In this document: piece after piece, positions 41,640 to 53,010 of the stretch | How positions within the stretch are numbered: position 1 is the first letter of the stretch | How the letters are laid out: each line of letters opens with the position of its first letter | From: Microglena sp. YARC | Taxonomy: Eukaryota > Chlorophyta > Chlorophyceae > Chlamydomonadales > Chlamydomonadaceae | Assembly: GCA_022414725.1 (NCBI GenBank) | Contig: CM039462.1 | Location: 125,113,233 to 125,177,232 of the forward strand | Direction: 5' to 3' | DNA: 64,000 nucleotides | Program-made: the position numbers and the translations under genes | The notes under the pieces: generated by a model | Told to the model about the DNA's origin: nothing | Database searches by the model: none | The model's input: the letters and a program-made list of their open reading frames with translations, nothing else

Positions 41640-42005
41640 CTCTTATTGATTTAAAATTAGGTGGCTGCCAAATCTTCCTCTTGTCAACAAGAGTGGTTTT
41701 AGGGTTTAGGGTTTTAGGTAGAGTCAAGTAAACCCTTGCTTTTTAGGGTTAAGACAGAGTCAATGGAACGGAGGGGCAGGGTTAGCCCAGTGCCTGCCAG
41801 ATCGTCCTCCTGTCAATATTTGTGGATTAGGGTAGGGTATAGGATACCGTATAGGGATTAGGGAGAGATCATGGATCGGGGGCGCAGGGTTAACCAGTGC
41901 ATGCCAGATCGTCCACCTATCAACATTCGTGGATTTGGGGTTTAAGGGATCAGGGAGAATTAATGGCCTCCTAGAATTACGGACTGGCCCCCTCAACCCC
42001 ACGCC
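41640..42005. repeat. ~110-bp tandem repeat with telomere-like start
   Basis: Three diverged units containing GTGCCTGCCAGATCGTCCTC and TGTCAA...GTGGATT. At 41697-41718 one interval reads TTTTAGGG, TTTAGGG, TTTTAGG, resembling green-algal and plant telomere repeats. Confidence 0.7.
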
Positions 42006-42344
42006 TTGTAATAAGTCCCTTTGTGAAACGAAATAAACTCAACATAGTAGCCATTCTCCAGTTTGTACGGTTACATTACATTACATTACATGTTAAAGTC
42101 TACTTGACACCGCGAGGGTGTATGAGACTCTGTGCTTTAAACAAAAAGAAACAGCACCCACAAAGCAAAAAAACCCATTACATCAGGGGTGTGTCGAGGA
42201 CAAACAAACCAAACTCCCAACCACCGTTTTGGTGGCGTAGGTATTAAACCCCCTAGAGCAGGACCCAGATCTCAATCACTTACAGTGGCGGAGGTAAGAA
42301 GCTAACAAATGGGAAGTCACAAGAAGAAAAAAAGGGATTATAAA

Positions 42345-42716
42345 TTACGGTGCCACTAAGCAGTCCAGGGCTTCCTGTCTTGCTCTTCTACAAGTAGAAA
42401 GATAGTCGGCTAGGTTGCTCCAAAAAGACTTAGTGCCATTTCCATTCATAAAGGTTCTGAATGTGGAATCGCAGAATTCCACATTCCATACGGTTAAGTC
42501 GGTATCCTCATGGACATGCCTATAAATATCTGTAAACAGCTTCTGGTAGCGAAGGCGAATATCATTATAAAAAGGGCACTCAAACATATGCATTTCATCC
42601 TCAGGTTTTTGGAACCCACACATTTGACAGTGTCTCATTGAGCGAGGGATGTGTGCTCTATCCACCACCCTCATTCTTTCTGTGTTCAGCCAATGGGAAC
42701 CCAACGGTGTACGCAA
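42345..42716 (-). pseudogene. 3' end of a non-LTR retrotransposon ORF (RVT-associated zinc finger)
   Basis: A 123-residue reading has the tail layout common after plant and algal LINE reverse transcriptases: RTPLGSHWLN, then C-x2-C (CQMCG), a spaced EDEMHMFECPFYNDIR with the His and Cys of the finger, and a helical tail. No reverse transcriptase lies upstream on the minus strand (beyond 42716), so this is a 5'-truncated fragment. Confidence 0.5.
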
Positions 42717-43530
42717 TCAGGAGGGATCCTTCACTCTCACGTCCTATGGCAGCCGGTGCTAATGTTCAATTTTCATTTTTTGACTTCTAGGCTCCCGTGC
42801 CACGTTCTTCCACGTGCCTACAGGATGGGAAATTCTAAAAAACCCATGAAATAATGGCCCCGATTTCCCCACGAGAGTGAACAAACGAAAGATGGGAGGA
42901 GGACATTCTGTTCAGGGTTTTCCCCCTCGCTATATATAACGATCGCTACTTTTGACCTCCTTCGGGCCCAAATTGCCGCTACACAACAAATATTTGTTTT
43001 TCCTAAATGGTTCTTATTGGCCTTTTAAAGCTCTATACAAATTTATATACACGCTGTCACTGGAGGAAGCCTAAAACCATAACGCTAGAAAAAACCCACT
43101 TTAAGATTTGTAACAAAACAACTGATTCTGTTGTAGTGGTAAGCTACAACATGATTTGTTTTAGGTGTGAGAGGATTTTCGACCCAGTATTATAGATTTT
43201 AGTGAAAGCGTGTGTGTGACCAGGGTTGTTCAAAGCCAGCTGGGAGTTTACATGTAGAGCCCCACACCACACCACACCACACTACACCACACCACACCAC
43301 ACCACTCGCCCAGCCACCCACCCAGTCACCCACCACCGCTGCCACCAAAATATGTGTGTACGCATCGACCTCCCAGCCCAAATGTGCGTGAAAACCTTTG
43401 AAAATCATGGAAACACGCGCACGACTCAGTCAAAATCTGGGGAAATCTGTCAATAATGTGCATGTAAACACACTTATCCCTGGAGTGTGCGTGTTGAACT
43501 TCCCTGTGTATGACCATGTGTTTGGCTCCT
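42717..43530. other. No recognisable gene; ACCAC repeats
   Basis: A CACCACACCACA tract lies at 43260-43310. Elsewhere there are short open frames without support. Confidence 0.45.
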
Positions 43531-43539
43531 TGTGTGTGT

Positions 43540-43690
43540 ATGTGTGTGGTGGTGGTGGTGGACTGGCGGTGGTGGACTGGTGGAAAGTTTGTAGGTGTGT
43601 GTGTGTGTGTGTGTGTGTGTGGTGGTGGTGTGGTGGGGGTGGGGGGGGGAGGTGTGGGGGGTGGGGGGTGGGGGTGGGGTGGGGGGGTAC
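43540..43690. repeat. (TG)n, (GGT)n and G-run tract
   Basis: TG dinucleotides followed by GGTGGTGGTG and runs of seven or more G. The minus-strand frames here are Pro/His/Thr low complexity. Confidence 0.9.
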
Positions 43691-44178
43691 ATGCATTTAT
43701 GTGCGAGAGGGTGTTTGAGAACAAGCAGAGGTTGAGAAATGAGGGGGGGAGGTGGTTAAGGGGAGAAAGGGGAGGGAGGGTATAAGTATGAATTTCAGTT
43801 GGGTTGTAAGGGGCGGGAAGTGACGGGAACTAATGGCAACCTGAATTTCAATCATTAGGGTCAGAGGGTCTGATAAGGGTTGTCGGCCCGGGCTGGAGGA
43901 AGCCGGCCAACCGCGGCCAACATGAATTCCAGAACGGACCCCCACGAATACCGACACCCGACACCCGCAGTACGACTCTGGAAATGTCTGGAGGTACCGT
44001 GGTAGGCTTTCATAAATTCCTTCAACATCGTGAATGCGGACCAGAAGCATCAGAGACTCCCCCGCTCGCACACTCAGAAACCAACTCCCTCGCACCCGGC
44101 CGAGTCCTACTCCTAACCCAATAGCCTAGCCCCCTTTACCCCTCCCACCCACACGTCTACGCCTTATAGCTTGGAATA

Positions 44179-47100
44179 ATGATCGCCTCTAGGAGCTTGC
44201 ACCCCCCCACTACCATGCCCGCTCAACGTGTCAGCACCTCTAGGTCTGTTGCGGGAACTGCACGGGTAAACTTCACGAGCATGCGAGATCAGAGCCGCGG
44301 CAACGCCCAGAGCGGTAGCATCATGCCCACCAGGGCCAAGCCAACCGGTAGGTGGTCGGCTACTGGCGACTGTCACGTAGCTTCGATACAACACACACCA
44401 CCTCCATCGCAACCATCGCGGCAACCATCCACACACGCACTCGTAGTATCTCAGCGCTGAGCGATCGTGCATTCCTAGAGCTTTGGCCAAGCTTCCTCAC
44501 CCACCACCACTCTACCACCCCACCACCACCACTACCCATACCCTCCCAAACCGTCCAATGGGGCGTAGACCAAGCAGATCTGCCATGGATCCGCATGAAA
44601 ATGGCATGCAAGTTGACACACGTCCACCACGACCACCACGACCACCACCACTTCGGCCAACGCACGACAACGCCTGCTACCACCTGCCACCTTGGCAGTC
44701 GACGTGGATGAGTCTCCCGTGCTCAGGGGTGGTGCATGCTTGGCGTTTATCCGATCCCGATCCCAATCCCGATCCCACTGCGGGCATGCGACGCGATACC
44801 CCCGATCGAACATCCCACCACGATCCAGCGCAGACGCTGCAACAGCGTGGTAGGTTCGGTAGGTGTGTGTAGCATGCGCCGAAGTTGTGCTTCGGGTGGT
44901 ACGCACATAGTCCCATAGTCGGAAGGTTCTAGTCGCGCACGTCATGCATCGGTCGCTCACGTCATGGACCACGTTAAACGTTAACCACGTTAACGAAACC
45001 CTGGCAGTGGCAACGGACGGATTGGCTACATACTCCCAAGCTTTACCGCCAGGGTTTTTCTGAAGGTGCTATGTATAGCCCAACTGCCCAACCATGTACC
45101 TTCGTGTTTTGTCCTTGAATCTCTTCGCCTGGCCCTTCGACAGGCTGGCGCCTTTAGCTCCGTACAGCTGACAATTCCACGTGGTACCCCACGCCGATGT
45201 ACACATGTACGCGTCAGACCTGCTACTGTATAGAGTGCTACCCTTTTGGGGATGCTGCATTAGAGTCTTAGGGGGCTGCCTTTAGAGCCCCCAAAGCTGC
45301 TAGTTGCACTCCTTGAGCTCCTCTGAGCACCATGTTAAAGACACTGGACCATCTGTCTTTAAGACACTGGTTCTTTGTCCTTCCAGAAACCACAGCACAC
45401 ACACATACACACCTTCTCAAGCTGCTTGAGGATAGCATCCATAGCGCTTTCTGGTGCCGTCTCCACCACCACCACCGTCCTCCTCCCCCTCCTCCTCCTC
45501 AGTATCGTCATTAGTAGCAGCCCCCCCCATCCCCCCACCACCAGTTTACCAACTCAGCTCTACCAGCCCCATGAGCCCTACTTATTGATGCGACCCACAT
45601 ACCACAACAAAGAACACATTATGCATGCTACATGGCACATGTCATAATAATAAATAACGTGTTCGATAGTGTACGATAAGCAGCTGAAGGTTTAGAAATA
45701 AGCTTATATTAGATTACGTCATCATAGAATGTAAGAAGTAATAAAGACTAAGATAGCCTTCAAAACAGATGATTAGAAGAATAGAAAACTCTTAATTCGA
45801 GGATTCGAGGGAGAGAGCATATCCCTATCCTACTAATATATAACGGCACATTACCTACAAAGACGAACTATGATGATGATGATGATGATGCTTGCATTTA
45901 GCCTGCTACCCTGCTGGTCTCAGTGTTTGTAGTGTTTGTAGTGCTTGCAGTGTTTGTAGTGCTTGCATTAAGCCTGCTACCCTGCTGGTCTCAGTGTTTG
46001 TAGTGCTTGCAGTGTTTGTAGTGCTTGCATTTAGCCTGCTACCCTGCTGGTCTCAGTGTTTGTAGTGCTTGCAGTGTTTGTAGTGCTTGCATTTAGCCTG
46101 CTACCCTGCTGGTCTCAGTGTTTGCAGTGTTTGTAATGCTTGCATTTAGCCTGCTACCCTGCTGGTCTCAGTGTTTGTAGTGCTTGCAGTGTTTGTAGTG
46201 CTTGCATTTTTTTCTGCTACCCTGCTGGTCTCAGTGTTTGTAGTACTTGCAGTGTTTGTAGTGCTTGCATTTAGCCTGCTACCCTGCTGGTCTCAGTGTT
46301 TGTAGTGCTTGCAGTGTTTGTAGTGCTTGCATTTAGCCTGCTACCCTGCTGGTCTCAGTGTTTGTAGTGTTTGTAGTGCTTGCAGTGTTTGTAGTGCTTG
46401 CATTTAGCCTGCTACCCTGCTGGTCTCAGTGTTTGTAGTGTTTGTAGTGCTTGCAGTGTTTGTAGTGCTTGCATTTAGCCTGCTACCCTGCTGGTCTCAG
46501 TGTTTGTAGTGTTTGTAGTGCTTGCAGTGTTTGTAGTGCTTGCATTTAGCCTGCAACCCTGCTGGTCTCAGTGTTTGTAGTGTTTGTAGTGCTTGCAGTG
46601 TTTGTAGTGCTTGCATTTAGCCTGCTACCCTGCTGGTCTCGGTGTTTGTAGTGCTTGTAGTGCTTGCAGTGTTTGTAGTGCTTGCATTTAGCCTGCTACC
46701 CTGCTGGTCTCAGTGTTTGTAGTGTTTGTAGTGCTTGCAGTGTTAGTAGTGCTTGCATTTAGCCTGCTACCCTGCTGGTCTCAGTGTTTGTAGTGCTTGC
46801 AGTGTTAGTAGTGCTTGCAGTGCTTGTGTGCTTGCAGTGTTTGTAGTGCTTGTTTGCTTGCAGTGTTTGTAGTGCTTGCATTTTTTTCTGCTACCCTGCT
46901 GGTATTAGTGTTTGCAGTGCGTGCAATGTTTGTAGCGCTTGCACTGTTTGTAGTGCCTGCAATGTTTGTAGTGCTTGCAGTATTTTTAGTGCTTGAATAT
47001 TTCCTGCTACCCTGCTGGTCTCAGTGTTTGTAGTGCTTGCAGTATTTGTAGTCCTTGCATTTTTCCTGCTACCCTGCTGGTCTCAGTGTTTGTAGTGCCT

Positions 47101-50100
47101 GCAATGTTTGTAGTGCTTTCATGTTTCCTGATACCCTGCTGGTCTCAGTGTTTGTAGTGTTTGTAGTGCTTGCAGTGTTTGTAGTGCTTGCATTTAGCCT
47201 GCTACCCTGGTGGTCTCAGTGTTTGTAGTGTTTGTAGTGCTTGCAGTGTTTGTAGTGCTTGCATTTAGCCTGCTACCCTGCTGGTCTCGGTGTTTGTAGT
47301 GCTTGTAGTGCTTGCTGTGTTTGTAGTGCTTGCATTTAGCCTGCTACCCTGCTGGTCTCAGTGCTTGCAGTGTTAGTAGTGCTTGCATTTAGCCTGCTAC
47401 CCTGCTGGTCTCAGTGTTTGTAGTGCTTGCAGTGTTAGTAGTGCTTGCAGTGTTAGTAGTGCTTGTGTGCTTGCAGTGTTTGTAGTGCTTGTGTGCTTGC
47501 AGTGTTTGTAGTGCTTGCATTTTTTTCTGCTACCCTGCTGGTATTAGTGTTTGTAGTGCGTGCAATGTTTGTAGCCCTTGCACTGTTTGTAGTGCCTGCA
47601 ATGTTTGTAGTGCTTGCAGTATTTTTAGTGCTTGAATATATCCTGCTACCCTGCTGGTCTCAGTGTTTGTAGTGCTTGCAGTATTTGTAGTCCTTGCATT
47701 TTTCCTGCTACCCTGCTGGTCTCAGTGTTTGTAGTGCCTGCAATGTTTGTAGTGCTTTCATGTTTCCTGCTACCCTGCTGGTCTCAGTGTTTGTAGTGCC
47801 TGCAATGTTTGTAGTGCTTGCATTTTTCCTGCAACCTTGCTAGTCTCAGTGTCTGTAGTTCTTGCAGTGTATGTAGTGCTTGCATTTTTCCTGCTACCCT
47901 GCTGTCTCCAGATGCGCCCATGACTTGATTGAGTCGAAGGCTGATGCAACGAACAACATGCACCACGTGCTACTCACAAACGCAACACACAAAGCGCATG
48001 GCCCACATCATGCACCACACTACTATGATGATACTGGTTGCATCTATCCTGCTACCCTGCTGGTCTCTAAACGCGCCCGTGACTTGATTGAGTCGAAGGC
48101 TGATGCAGCACACGACTTGAACCATGTGCTATCAAACCATGTGCTATACAAGCACAAAACAAAAAGCACATGTGTTACCATCAAACCATCACAGCTACCA
48201 TGACACCATCACAGCTACCATCAAACCATCATACCAGCACAACTTGAACCATGTGCTACACACAAACACTGAACAAAAAGCGCATGGCCCACATCATGCA
48301 CCACACACAAGCACAAAACACATGACCTACACCCATCACCCCAAACCATCACTATCACCACCACCACCCATCACACACCATCCATCACTGCAAAACCATC
48401 GCTCACCATCAAGGAACGGCAATATGATATCATGCCATCATATGATATCATATGATGCCGGCAGTCTGACTAGGCAAAATTTACCATTCATATACAATAT
48501 CATATGGTGCAATTTGTTTAATATTATACTCGCCTTTGGTCAACATCATATGGTGTGCAAGTCCCTATTCACCACCCATCAATCTAAAAACATCACCACC
48601 ACCCATCACCCCAGAACCATCACCACCACCACCCATCACCCCATCACTCACCATCCATCACCCTAAGAACAACTAAACCATCACCACCACCCATCACCAC
48701 CACCCATCATCCAAAAAACTTCACCCTAAAAACATCAAAAACATCACCACCACACATCACCACCACACATCACCCCATCACTCACCACCCATCAGCCTAA
48801 AAATATTACAACCACTCATCACCACCACCCATCACCCCAAAAACATCACCACCCCGAAACCCTAAACCTTAAAACCCTAAACCCTAAACACCTGCAGGTG
48901 CACGCGGAGCCACCATGATGGCAAACAAGGGCACTAGCGGGGCCACCACCCATCACCACCACCCATCACAACAAAGCCATCATCACCAACCATCACCACC
49001 AACCATTACCCCAAAACCATCACCACCCCTAAAACTTGAACCCTTAAATATTTTAAACACCTGCAGGTGCACGCGGAGCCACCATGATGGCAAACAAAGG
49101 CACTAGCGGCATTTTTGCTCCCTTGGTTGTGCTCACTCGCAACCTGACTGGGGAGAAGGAATTCAACAAGTTCCGAGGGAAGGCCATCTCGTTGCATTCA
49201 CAAGGTGAGAGGCGACAGTTGTTATCTTGCGCTATCAAGTGAATGGTGGCAGTTGAATGGTGAATGGTAACAGTTGAATGGTGGCAGTTGTCTTGTTGCA
49301 CTTTCAAGTGAATGGTGACAGTTGTCTTGTTGTGCTATCATGTGAATGGTGGCAGTTGAATGGTGAATGGTAACAGTTGAATGGTGACAGTTGTCTTGTT
49401 GCACTTTCAAGTGAATGGTGACAGTTGTCTTGTTGTGCTATCATGTGAATGGTGGCAGTTGAATGGTGAATGGTAACAGTTGAATGGTGGCAGTTGTCTT
49501 GTTGCACTTTCAAGTGAATGGTGACAGTTGTCTTGTTGTGCTATCATGTGAATGGTGGCAGTTGAATGGTGAATGGTAACAGTTGAATGGTGGCAGTTGT
49601 CTTGTTGCACTTTCAAGTGAATGGTGACAGTTGTCTTGTTGTGCTATCATGTGAATGGTGGCAGTTGAATGGTGAATGGTAACAGTTGAATGGTGGCAGT
49701 TGTCTTGTTGCACTTTCAAGTGAATGGTGACAGTTGTCTTGTTGTGCTATCATGTGAATGGTGGCAGTTGAATGGTGAATGGTAACAGTTGAATGGTGAC
49801 AGTTGTCTTGTTGCACTTTCAAGTGAATGGTGACAGTTGTCTTGTTGTGCTATCATGTGAATGGTGGCAGTTGAATGGTGAATGGTAACAGTTGAATGGT
49901 GACAGTTGTCTTGTTGCACTTTCAAGTGAATGGTGACAGTTGTCTTGTTGTGCTATCAAGTGAATGGTGGCAGTTGTTCTCACCTTTGGTTTCTCGCAAC
50001 CTGTACTTTTTGTTACTCGTGACCTGTACTTGTGGTTACTCGTGACCTGTACTTGTGGTTACTCGTGACCTGTACTTGTGGTTACTCGTGACCTGTACTT

Positions 50101-53010
50101 TTTGTTACTCGTGACCTGTACTTGTGGTTACTCGTGACCTGTACTTTTTGTTACTCGTGACCTGTACTTGTGGTTACTCGTGACCTGTACTTTTTGTTAC
50201 TCGTGACCTGTACTTGTGGTTACTCGTGACCTGTACTTTTTGTTACTCGTGACCTGTACTTGTGGTTACTCGTGACCTGTACTTGTGGTTACTCGTGACC
50301 TGTACTTGTGGTTACTCGTGACCTGTACTTGTGGTTACTTGCAAGCCGGCTGGGTTGAGGGACTTTGACAACTTCTGAGGAAAGGCTTTTTCTTCGCCTC
50401 TTCAAGGTGAGAGGTGACAGATGTGGTTGGGTCTGCAGGGTTTTGCTGCTGGATAGATGTTGGTGACAGTTGTCATCTGGCGCTATCAGGTGGATGGTGA
50501 CGGTTGTGGTTGGGTCTGCAGGGTTTTGCTGCTGGACAGATGTTGGTGACAGCTGTCATCTGGTGCTATCAGGTGAATGGTGGCACTTGTGGTTGGGTCT
50601 GCAGGGTTTTGCTGCTGGACAGATGTTGGTGACATTTGTCATCTGGTGCTATCAGGTGAATGGTGGCACTTGTGGTTGGGTCTGCAGGGTTTTGCTGCTG
50701 GACAGATGTTGGTGACAGTTGTCATCTGGCGCTATCAGGTGAATGGTGACAGTTGTGGTTGGGTCTGCGGGCTTGCTGCTGGACAGATGTTGGTGACAGT
50801 TGTCATCTGGTGCTATCAGGTGAATGGTGGCACTTGTGGTTGGGTCTGCAGGGTTTTGCTGCTGGACAGATGTTGGTGACAGTTGTCATCTGGCGCTATC
50901 AGGTGAATGGTGACAGTTGTGGTTGGGTCTGCGGGCTTGCTGCTGGACAGATGTTGGTGAGAGTTGTCATCTTGCGCTATCGAGTGAATGGTGACAGTTA
51001 AATGGTGACCGTTGTCATCTTGCCCTATCAGGTGAACGGTTACAGTTGTCATCTTGCCCTATCAGGTGAATGGTTACAGTTGTACTCACTTTTGGCTTCT
51101 CGCAACCTGCACTTTTTGTTACTCGTGAACTGTACTTTTGGTTTCCTTCAACCTGTACTTTTCGTTTCCTTCAACCTGTACTTTTCGTTACTCGTGAACT
51201 GTACTTGTGGTTACTCGTGAACTGTACTTGTGGTTACTCGTGAACTGTACTTGTGGTTACTCGTGAACTGTACTTGTGATTACTCGTGAACTGTACTTGT
51301 GGTTACTCGTGAACTGTACTTGTGGTTACTCGTGAGCTGTACTTGTGGTTACTCGTGAACTGTACTTGTGGTTACTCGTGAACTGTACTTGTGGTTACTC
51401 GTGAACTGTACTTGTGGTTACTCGCAACCTGTACTTGTGGTTACTTGCAACCTGTACTTTTCGTTACTCGTGAACTGTACTTGTGGTTACTCGTGAACTG
51501 TACTTGTGGTTACTCGTGAACTGTACTTGTGGTTACTCGTGAACTATACTTGTGATTACTCGTGAACTATACTTGTGATTACTCGTGAACTGTACTTGTG
51601 GTTACTCGTGAACTGTACTTGTGGTTACTCGTGAACTGTACTTGTGGTTACTCGTGAACTGTACTTGTGGTTACTCGTGAACTGTACTTGTGGTTACTCG
51701 TGAACTGTACTTGTGGTTACTCGTGAACTGTACTTTTGGTTACTCGTGAACTGTACTTGTGGTTACTCGTGAACTGTACTTGTGGTTACTCGTGAACTGT
51801 ACTTGTGGTTACTCGCAACCTGTACTTGTGGTTACTTGCAACCTGTACTTTTCGTTACTCGTGAACTGTACTTGTGGTTACTCGTGAACTGTACTTGTGG
51901 TTACTCGTGAACTGTACTTGTGGTTACCCGCAACCTGTACTTGTGGTTACTTGCAACCTGTACTTTTCGTTACTCGTGAACTGTACTTGTGGTTACCCGC
52001 AACCTGTACTTGTGGTTACTTGCAACCTGTACTTGTGGTTACTCGTGAACTGTACTTGTGGTTACTCGTGAACTGTACTTGTGGTTACTCGTGAACTGTA
52101 CTTGTGGTTACTCATGAACTGTACTTGTGGTTACCCGCAACCTGTACTTGTGGTTACTTGCAACCTGTACTTTTCGTTACTCGTGAACTGTACTTGTGGT
52201 TACCCGCAACCTGGCTGGAGCTAAGGAGTTCCAAGGAAGGGCCATTTCGTTGCATTCGCAAGGTGAATGGTGTATCTTCATTGGACTTAAATTTTTTAAA
52301 TTTCCCAATTATTTGAGTAATCTTTTGTTGGGCTTCTACATCCAAATTTCTTATTGATTAATTTCGTTGGGCTTCTACTTCCAAATTTCTTATTGACTAA
52401 TTTCGTTGGGCTTCTACTTCCAAGTTTCTTATTGACTAATTTCGTTGGGCTTCTACTTCCAAATTCCAAATTTTAAATGTCTGAAATCACTGGACGTATC
52501 ATCATTGGGATTTTACATTTATATTTTTCAATTATTTGACTTGTCTTCAGTGGGGTTAAAAATTACAATTTTTACATGTCTCAATCACTAGACTTATCTT
52601 TATTTGGATTTTAAATCTCAAATTTAAAATGTCTCAATCATTGGACTTCATTGGACTTCAATAAACTGAACCTTCCCATCCCACCACTTGCTTGCAGTTA
52701 TCAAGGACTTCTGCATAATAACTGCTATAGCTGAACATAACTAATATAACTGTTACAACTATTACAAATGAACATAACTTATATAACTGTTCTCACTGTT
52801 ATAACTGAACAGAAGTACTTCAAAAATACTGAACCTTCCCATCCCAAAATTTGCTTGCAGATATCCCAACACTTATTTTATCATTATATTATCCCAACAC
52901 TTGCAGTTATCAAGGACTTCTGCAAACCGCTTGGTGTGGATAACAAGCAGGTGCAGGGTGTTATCCGTCTTGCGAAGAAGAACGGAGAGAAGTTGGGATT
53001 CCTGGCTTGA
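44179..53010 (+). CDS. PGR5: PGR5 (PROTON GRADIENT REGULATION 5), three exons
   Basis: Thylakoid-associated stromal protein needed for the antimycin-A-sensitive route of cyclic electron flow around photosystem I. Exons: 44179-44347, 49067-49204, 52907-53010; all GT-AG, phases 1 and 1 join, product 136 aa (Arabidopsis PGR5 is about 133). Exon 1 gives a Ser/Arg/Thr-rich transit peptide (MIASRSLHPPTTMPAQ...), with donor ACCG|GTAGGT; an in-frame ATG at 44215 is an alternative start. Exon 2 has GIFAPLVVLTRNLTG (residues 70-84) and FRGKAISLHSQ (92-102). Exon 3 has VIKDFCKPLGVDNKQVQGVI and RLAKKNGEKLGFLA-stop. These are near-diagnostic PGR5 blocks. Exon 1 is the least certain: it rests on composition, the strong donor and phase. 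Introns of 4.7 and 3.7 kb are almost entirely repeats, several carrying pieces of PGR5 exons. Confidence 0.9.
44480..45890. other. PGR5 intron 1, first part, low-complexity pieces
   Basis: CCACCAC-rich stretches lie at 44500-44540 and 44615-44665 and a CCGATCCCAATC repeat at 44755-44780. A GAT run lies at 45870-45890. No coding segment supported. Confidence 0.45.
45891..47905. repeat. ~60-75-bp minisatellite in PGR5 intron 1
   Basis: About 30 units containing CTGCTACCCTGCTGGTCTCA, GTGTTTGTAGTGCTTGCA, and ending GCATTTAGC or GCATTTTTC. The internal TGTTTGTAGTGCTTGCAG module itself varies in number. A ~650-bp block containing GCTTGTGTGCTTGCAGTG recurs (46790-47130, 47440-47770), showing block duplication. 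Confidence 0.94.
47903..48125. repeat. Duplicated segment with ACTTGATTGAGTCGAAGGCT
   Basis: Two copies of GACTTGATTGAGTCGAAGGC plus TGATGCA (47923 and 48083), each preceded by the satellite end CTGCTACCCTGCTG. The open frame 47880-48203 reads (A/R)HDLIESKADA twice; the first copy follows a possible acceptor (CTGTCTCCAG). I see no donor or homology, so I treat it as a repeat rather than an exon. Confidence 0.6.
48170..48855. repeat. CATCACCACCACC-rich low-complexity region
   Basis: Imperfect ACCATCACCACCACCCATCA repeats, interrupted by a MITE at 48411. Confidence 0.9.
48411..48567 (-). mobile_element. hAT-like MITE, CATATGAT family
   Basis: AAGGAACGGCAATATGATAT at one end, ACTCGCCTTTGGTCAACATC and a degenerate GTCCCTA at the other: the complement of the 56657 element. 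The target duplication is unclear because the site is a CACCATC repeat. Confidence 0.78.
48856..48890. repeat. Interstitial telomere-like CCCTAAA tract
   Basis: AAACCCTAAACC, then AAAACCCTAAACCCTAAACA: three good CCCTAAA units immediately upstream of the duplicated PGR5 acceptor. Confidence 0.7.
48898..48940 (+). pseudogene. Partial duplicate of PGR5 exon 2 with its acceptor
   Basis: The first 43 nt of exon 2 and the preceding AAACACCTGCAG acceptor recur here 169 bp upstream of the real copy, with one difference (AAG for AAA). After GCACTAGCGG the copy changes into GCCACCACC repeats. A decoy acceptor without a donor. Confidence 0.9.
49205..49975. repeat. 103-bp minisatellite starting at the PGR5 exon 2 donor
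   Basis: About seven units at exactly 103-bp spacing, each with TATCA(T/A)GTGAATGGTGGCAG, TTGAATGGTGAATGGTAACA and GTTGTCTTGTTGCACTTTCA. The first intron bases (GTGAGAGGCGACAGTTG) are the likely seed: GTGAATGGTGACAGTTG is the repeat's version. Confidence 0.94.
49985..50340. repeat. ~22-bp minisatellite GTTACTCGTGACCTGTACTT, first block
   Basis: About 16 copies of GTTACTCGTGACCTGTACTT plus GTG or TTT. Resembles GTGCTCACTCGCAACCTG of PGR5 exon 2. Confidence 0.93.
50341..50410 (+). pseudogene. Degenerate copy of the PGR5 exon 2 end and donor
   Basis: GCAAGCCGGCTGGGTTGAGG, GACTTTGACAACTTCTGAGG, AAAGGC...CTTCAAGGTGAGAG follow the order of real exon 2 (CGCAACCTGACTGG..., AATTCAACAAGTTCCGAGGG, AAGGC..., CACAAGGTGAGAG), with changes including an in-frame stop. 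Confidence 0.75.
50411..51085. repeat. ~85-bp tandem repeat TTGGGTCTGCAGGGTTTTGC
   Basis: Seven or eight units with GGTTGGGTCTGCAGGGTTTT, GCTGCTGGACAGATGTTGGT, GACAGTTGTCATCTGGCGCT and ATCAGGTGAATGGTG. The final module resembles the 103-bp repeat, so both probably share an origin at the exon 2 donor. Confidence 0.92.
51090..52204. repeat. ~22-bp minisatellite GGTTACTCGTGAACTGTACTT, second block
   Basis: Roughly 48 copies of GTTACTCGTGAACTGTACTT plus GTG, with GCAACCTGTACTT variants. A ~390-bp run recurs around 51420-51480 and 51810-51870. Confidence 0.94.
52205..52262 (+). pseudogene. Second partial copy of the PGR5 exon 2 3' end and donor
   Basis: CGCAACCTGGCTGGAGCTAA, GGAGTTCCAAGGAAGGGCCA, TTTCGTTGCATTCGCAAGGT, GAATGG: close to the end of real exon 2 but lacking a short internal segment (AACAAGTT region). 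It carries a donor but no acceptor. Its CGCAACCTG start is continuous with the minisatellite. Confidence 0.85.
52335..52470. repeat. 38-bp repeat TTTCGTTGGGCTTCTACTTC
   Basis: Three to four units TTTCGTTGGGCTTCTACTTC followed by CAAATTTCTTATTGACTAA. Confidence 0.93.
52697..52720 (+). pseudogene. Fragment copy of the PGR5 exon 3 start
   Basis: CTTGCTTGCAG followed by TTATCAAGGACTTCTGCA, identical to the real exon 3 acceptor and start (52907), then diverging to TAATAACTGC. A third acceptor-like copy without the exon (ATTTGCTTGCAGATATC) is at 52850. Confidence 0.85.

Noticed and set aside
43326..43785. Overlapping Pro/His/Thr and Gly/Val frames
   Set aside because: Simple (TG)n, (GGT)n and G-run sequence.
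44179..44267. Earlier PGR5 exon 1 donor at CACGG|GTAAAC
   Set aside because: It would end in phase 0, while exon 2 needs phase 1; the donor at 44348 (ACCG|GTAGGT) fits.
47880..48203. Possible PGR5 transit-peptide exon with (A/R)HDLIESKADA
   Set aside because: Acidic and not transit-peptide-like, duplicated with the satellite, and no donor in a usable phase; the 44179-44347 exon joins exon 2 in phase and has the expected Ser/Arg/Thr composition.
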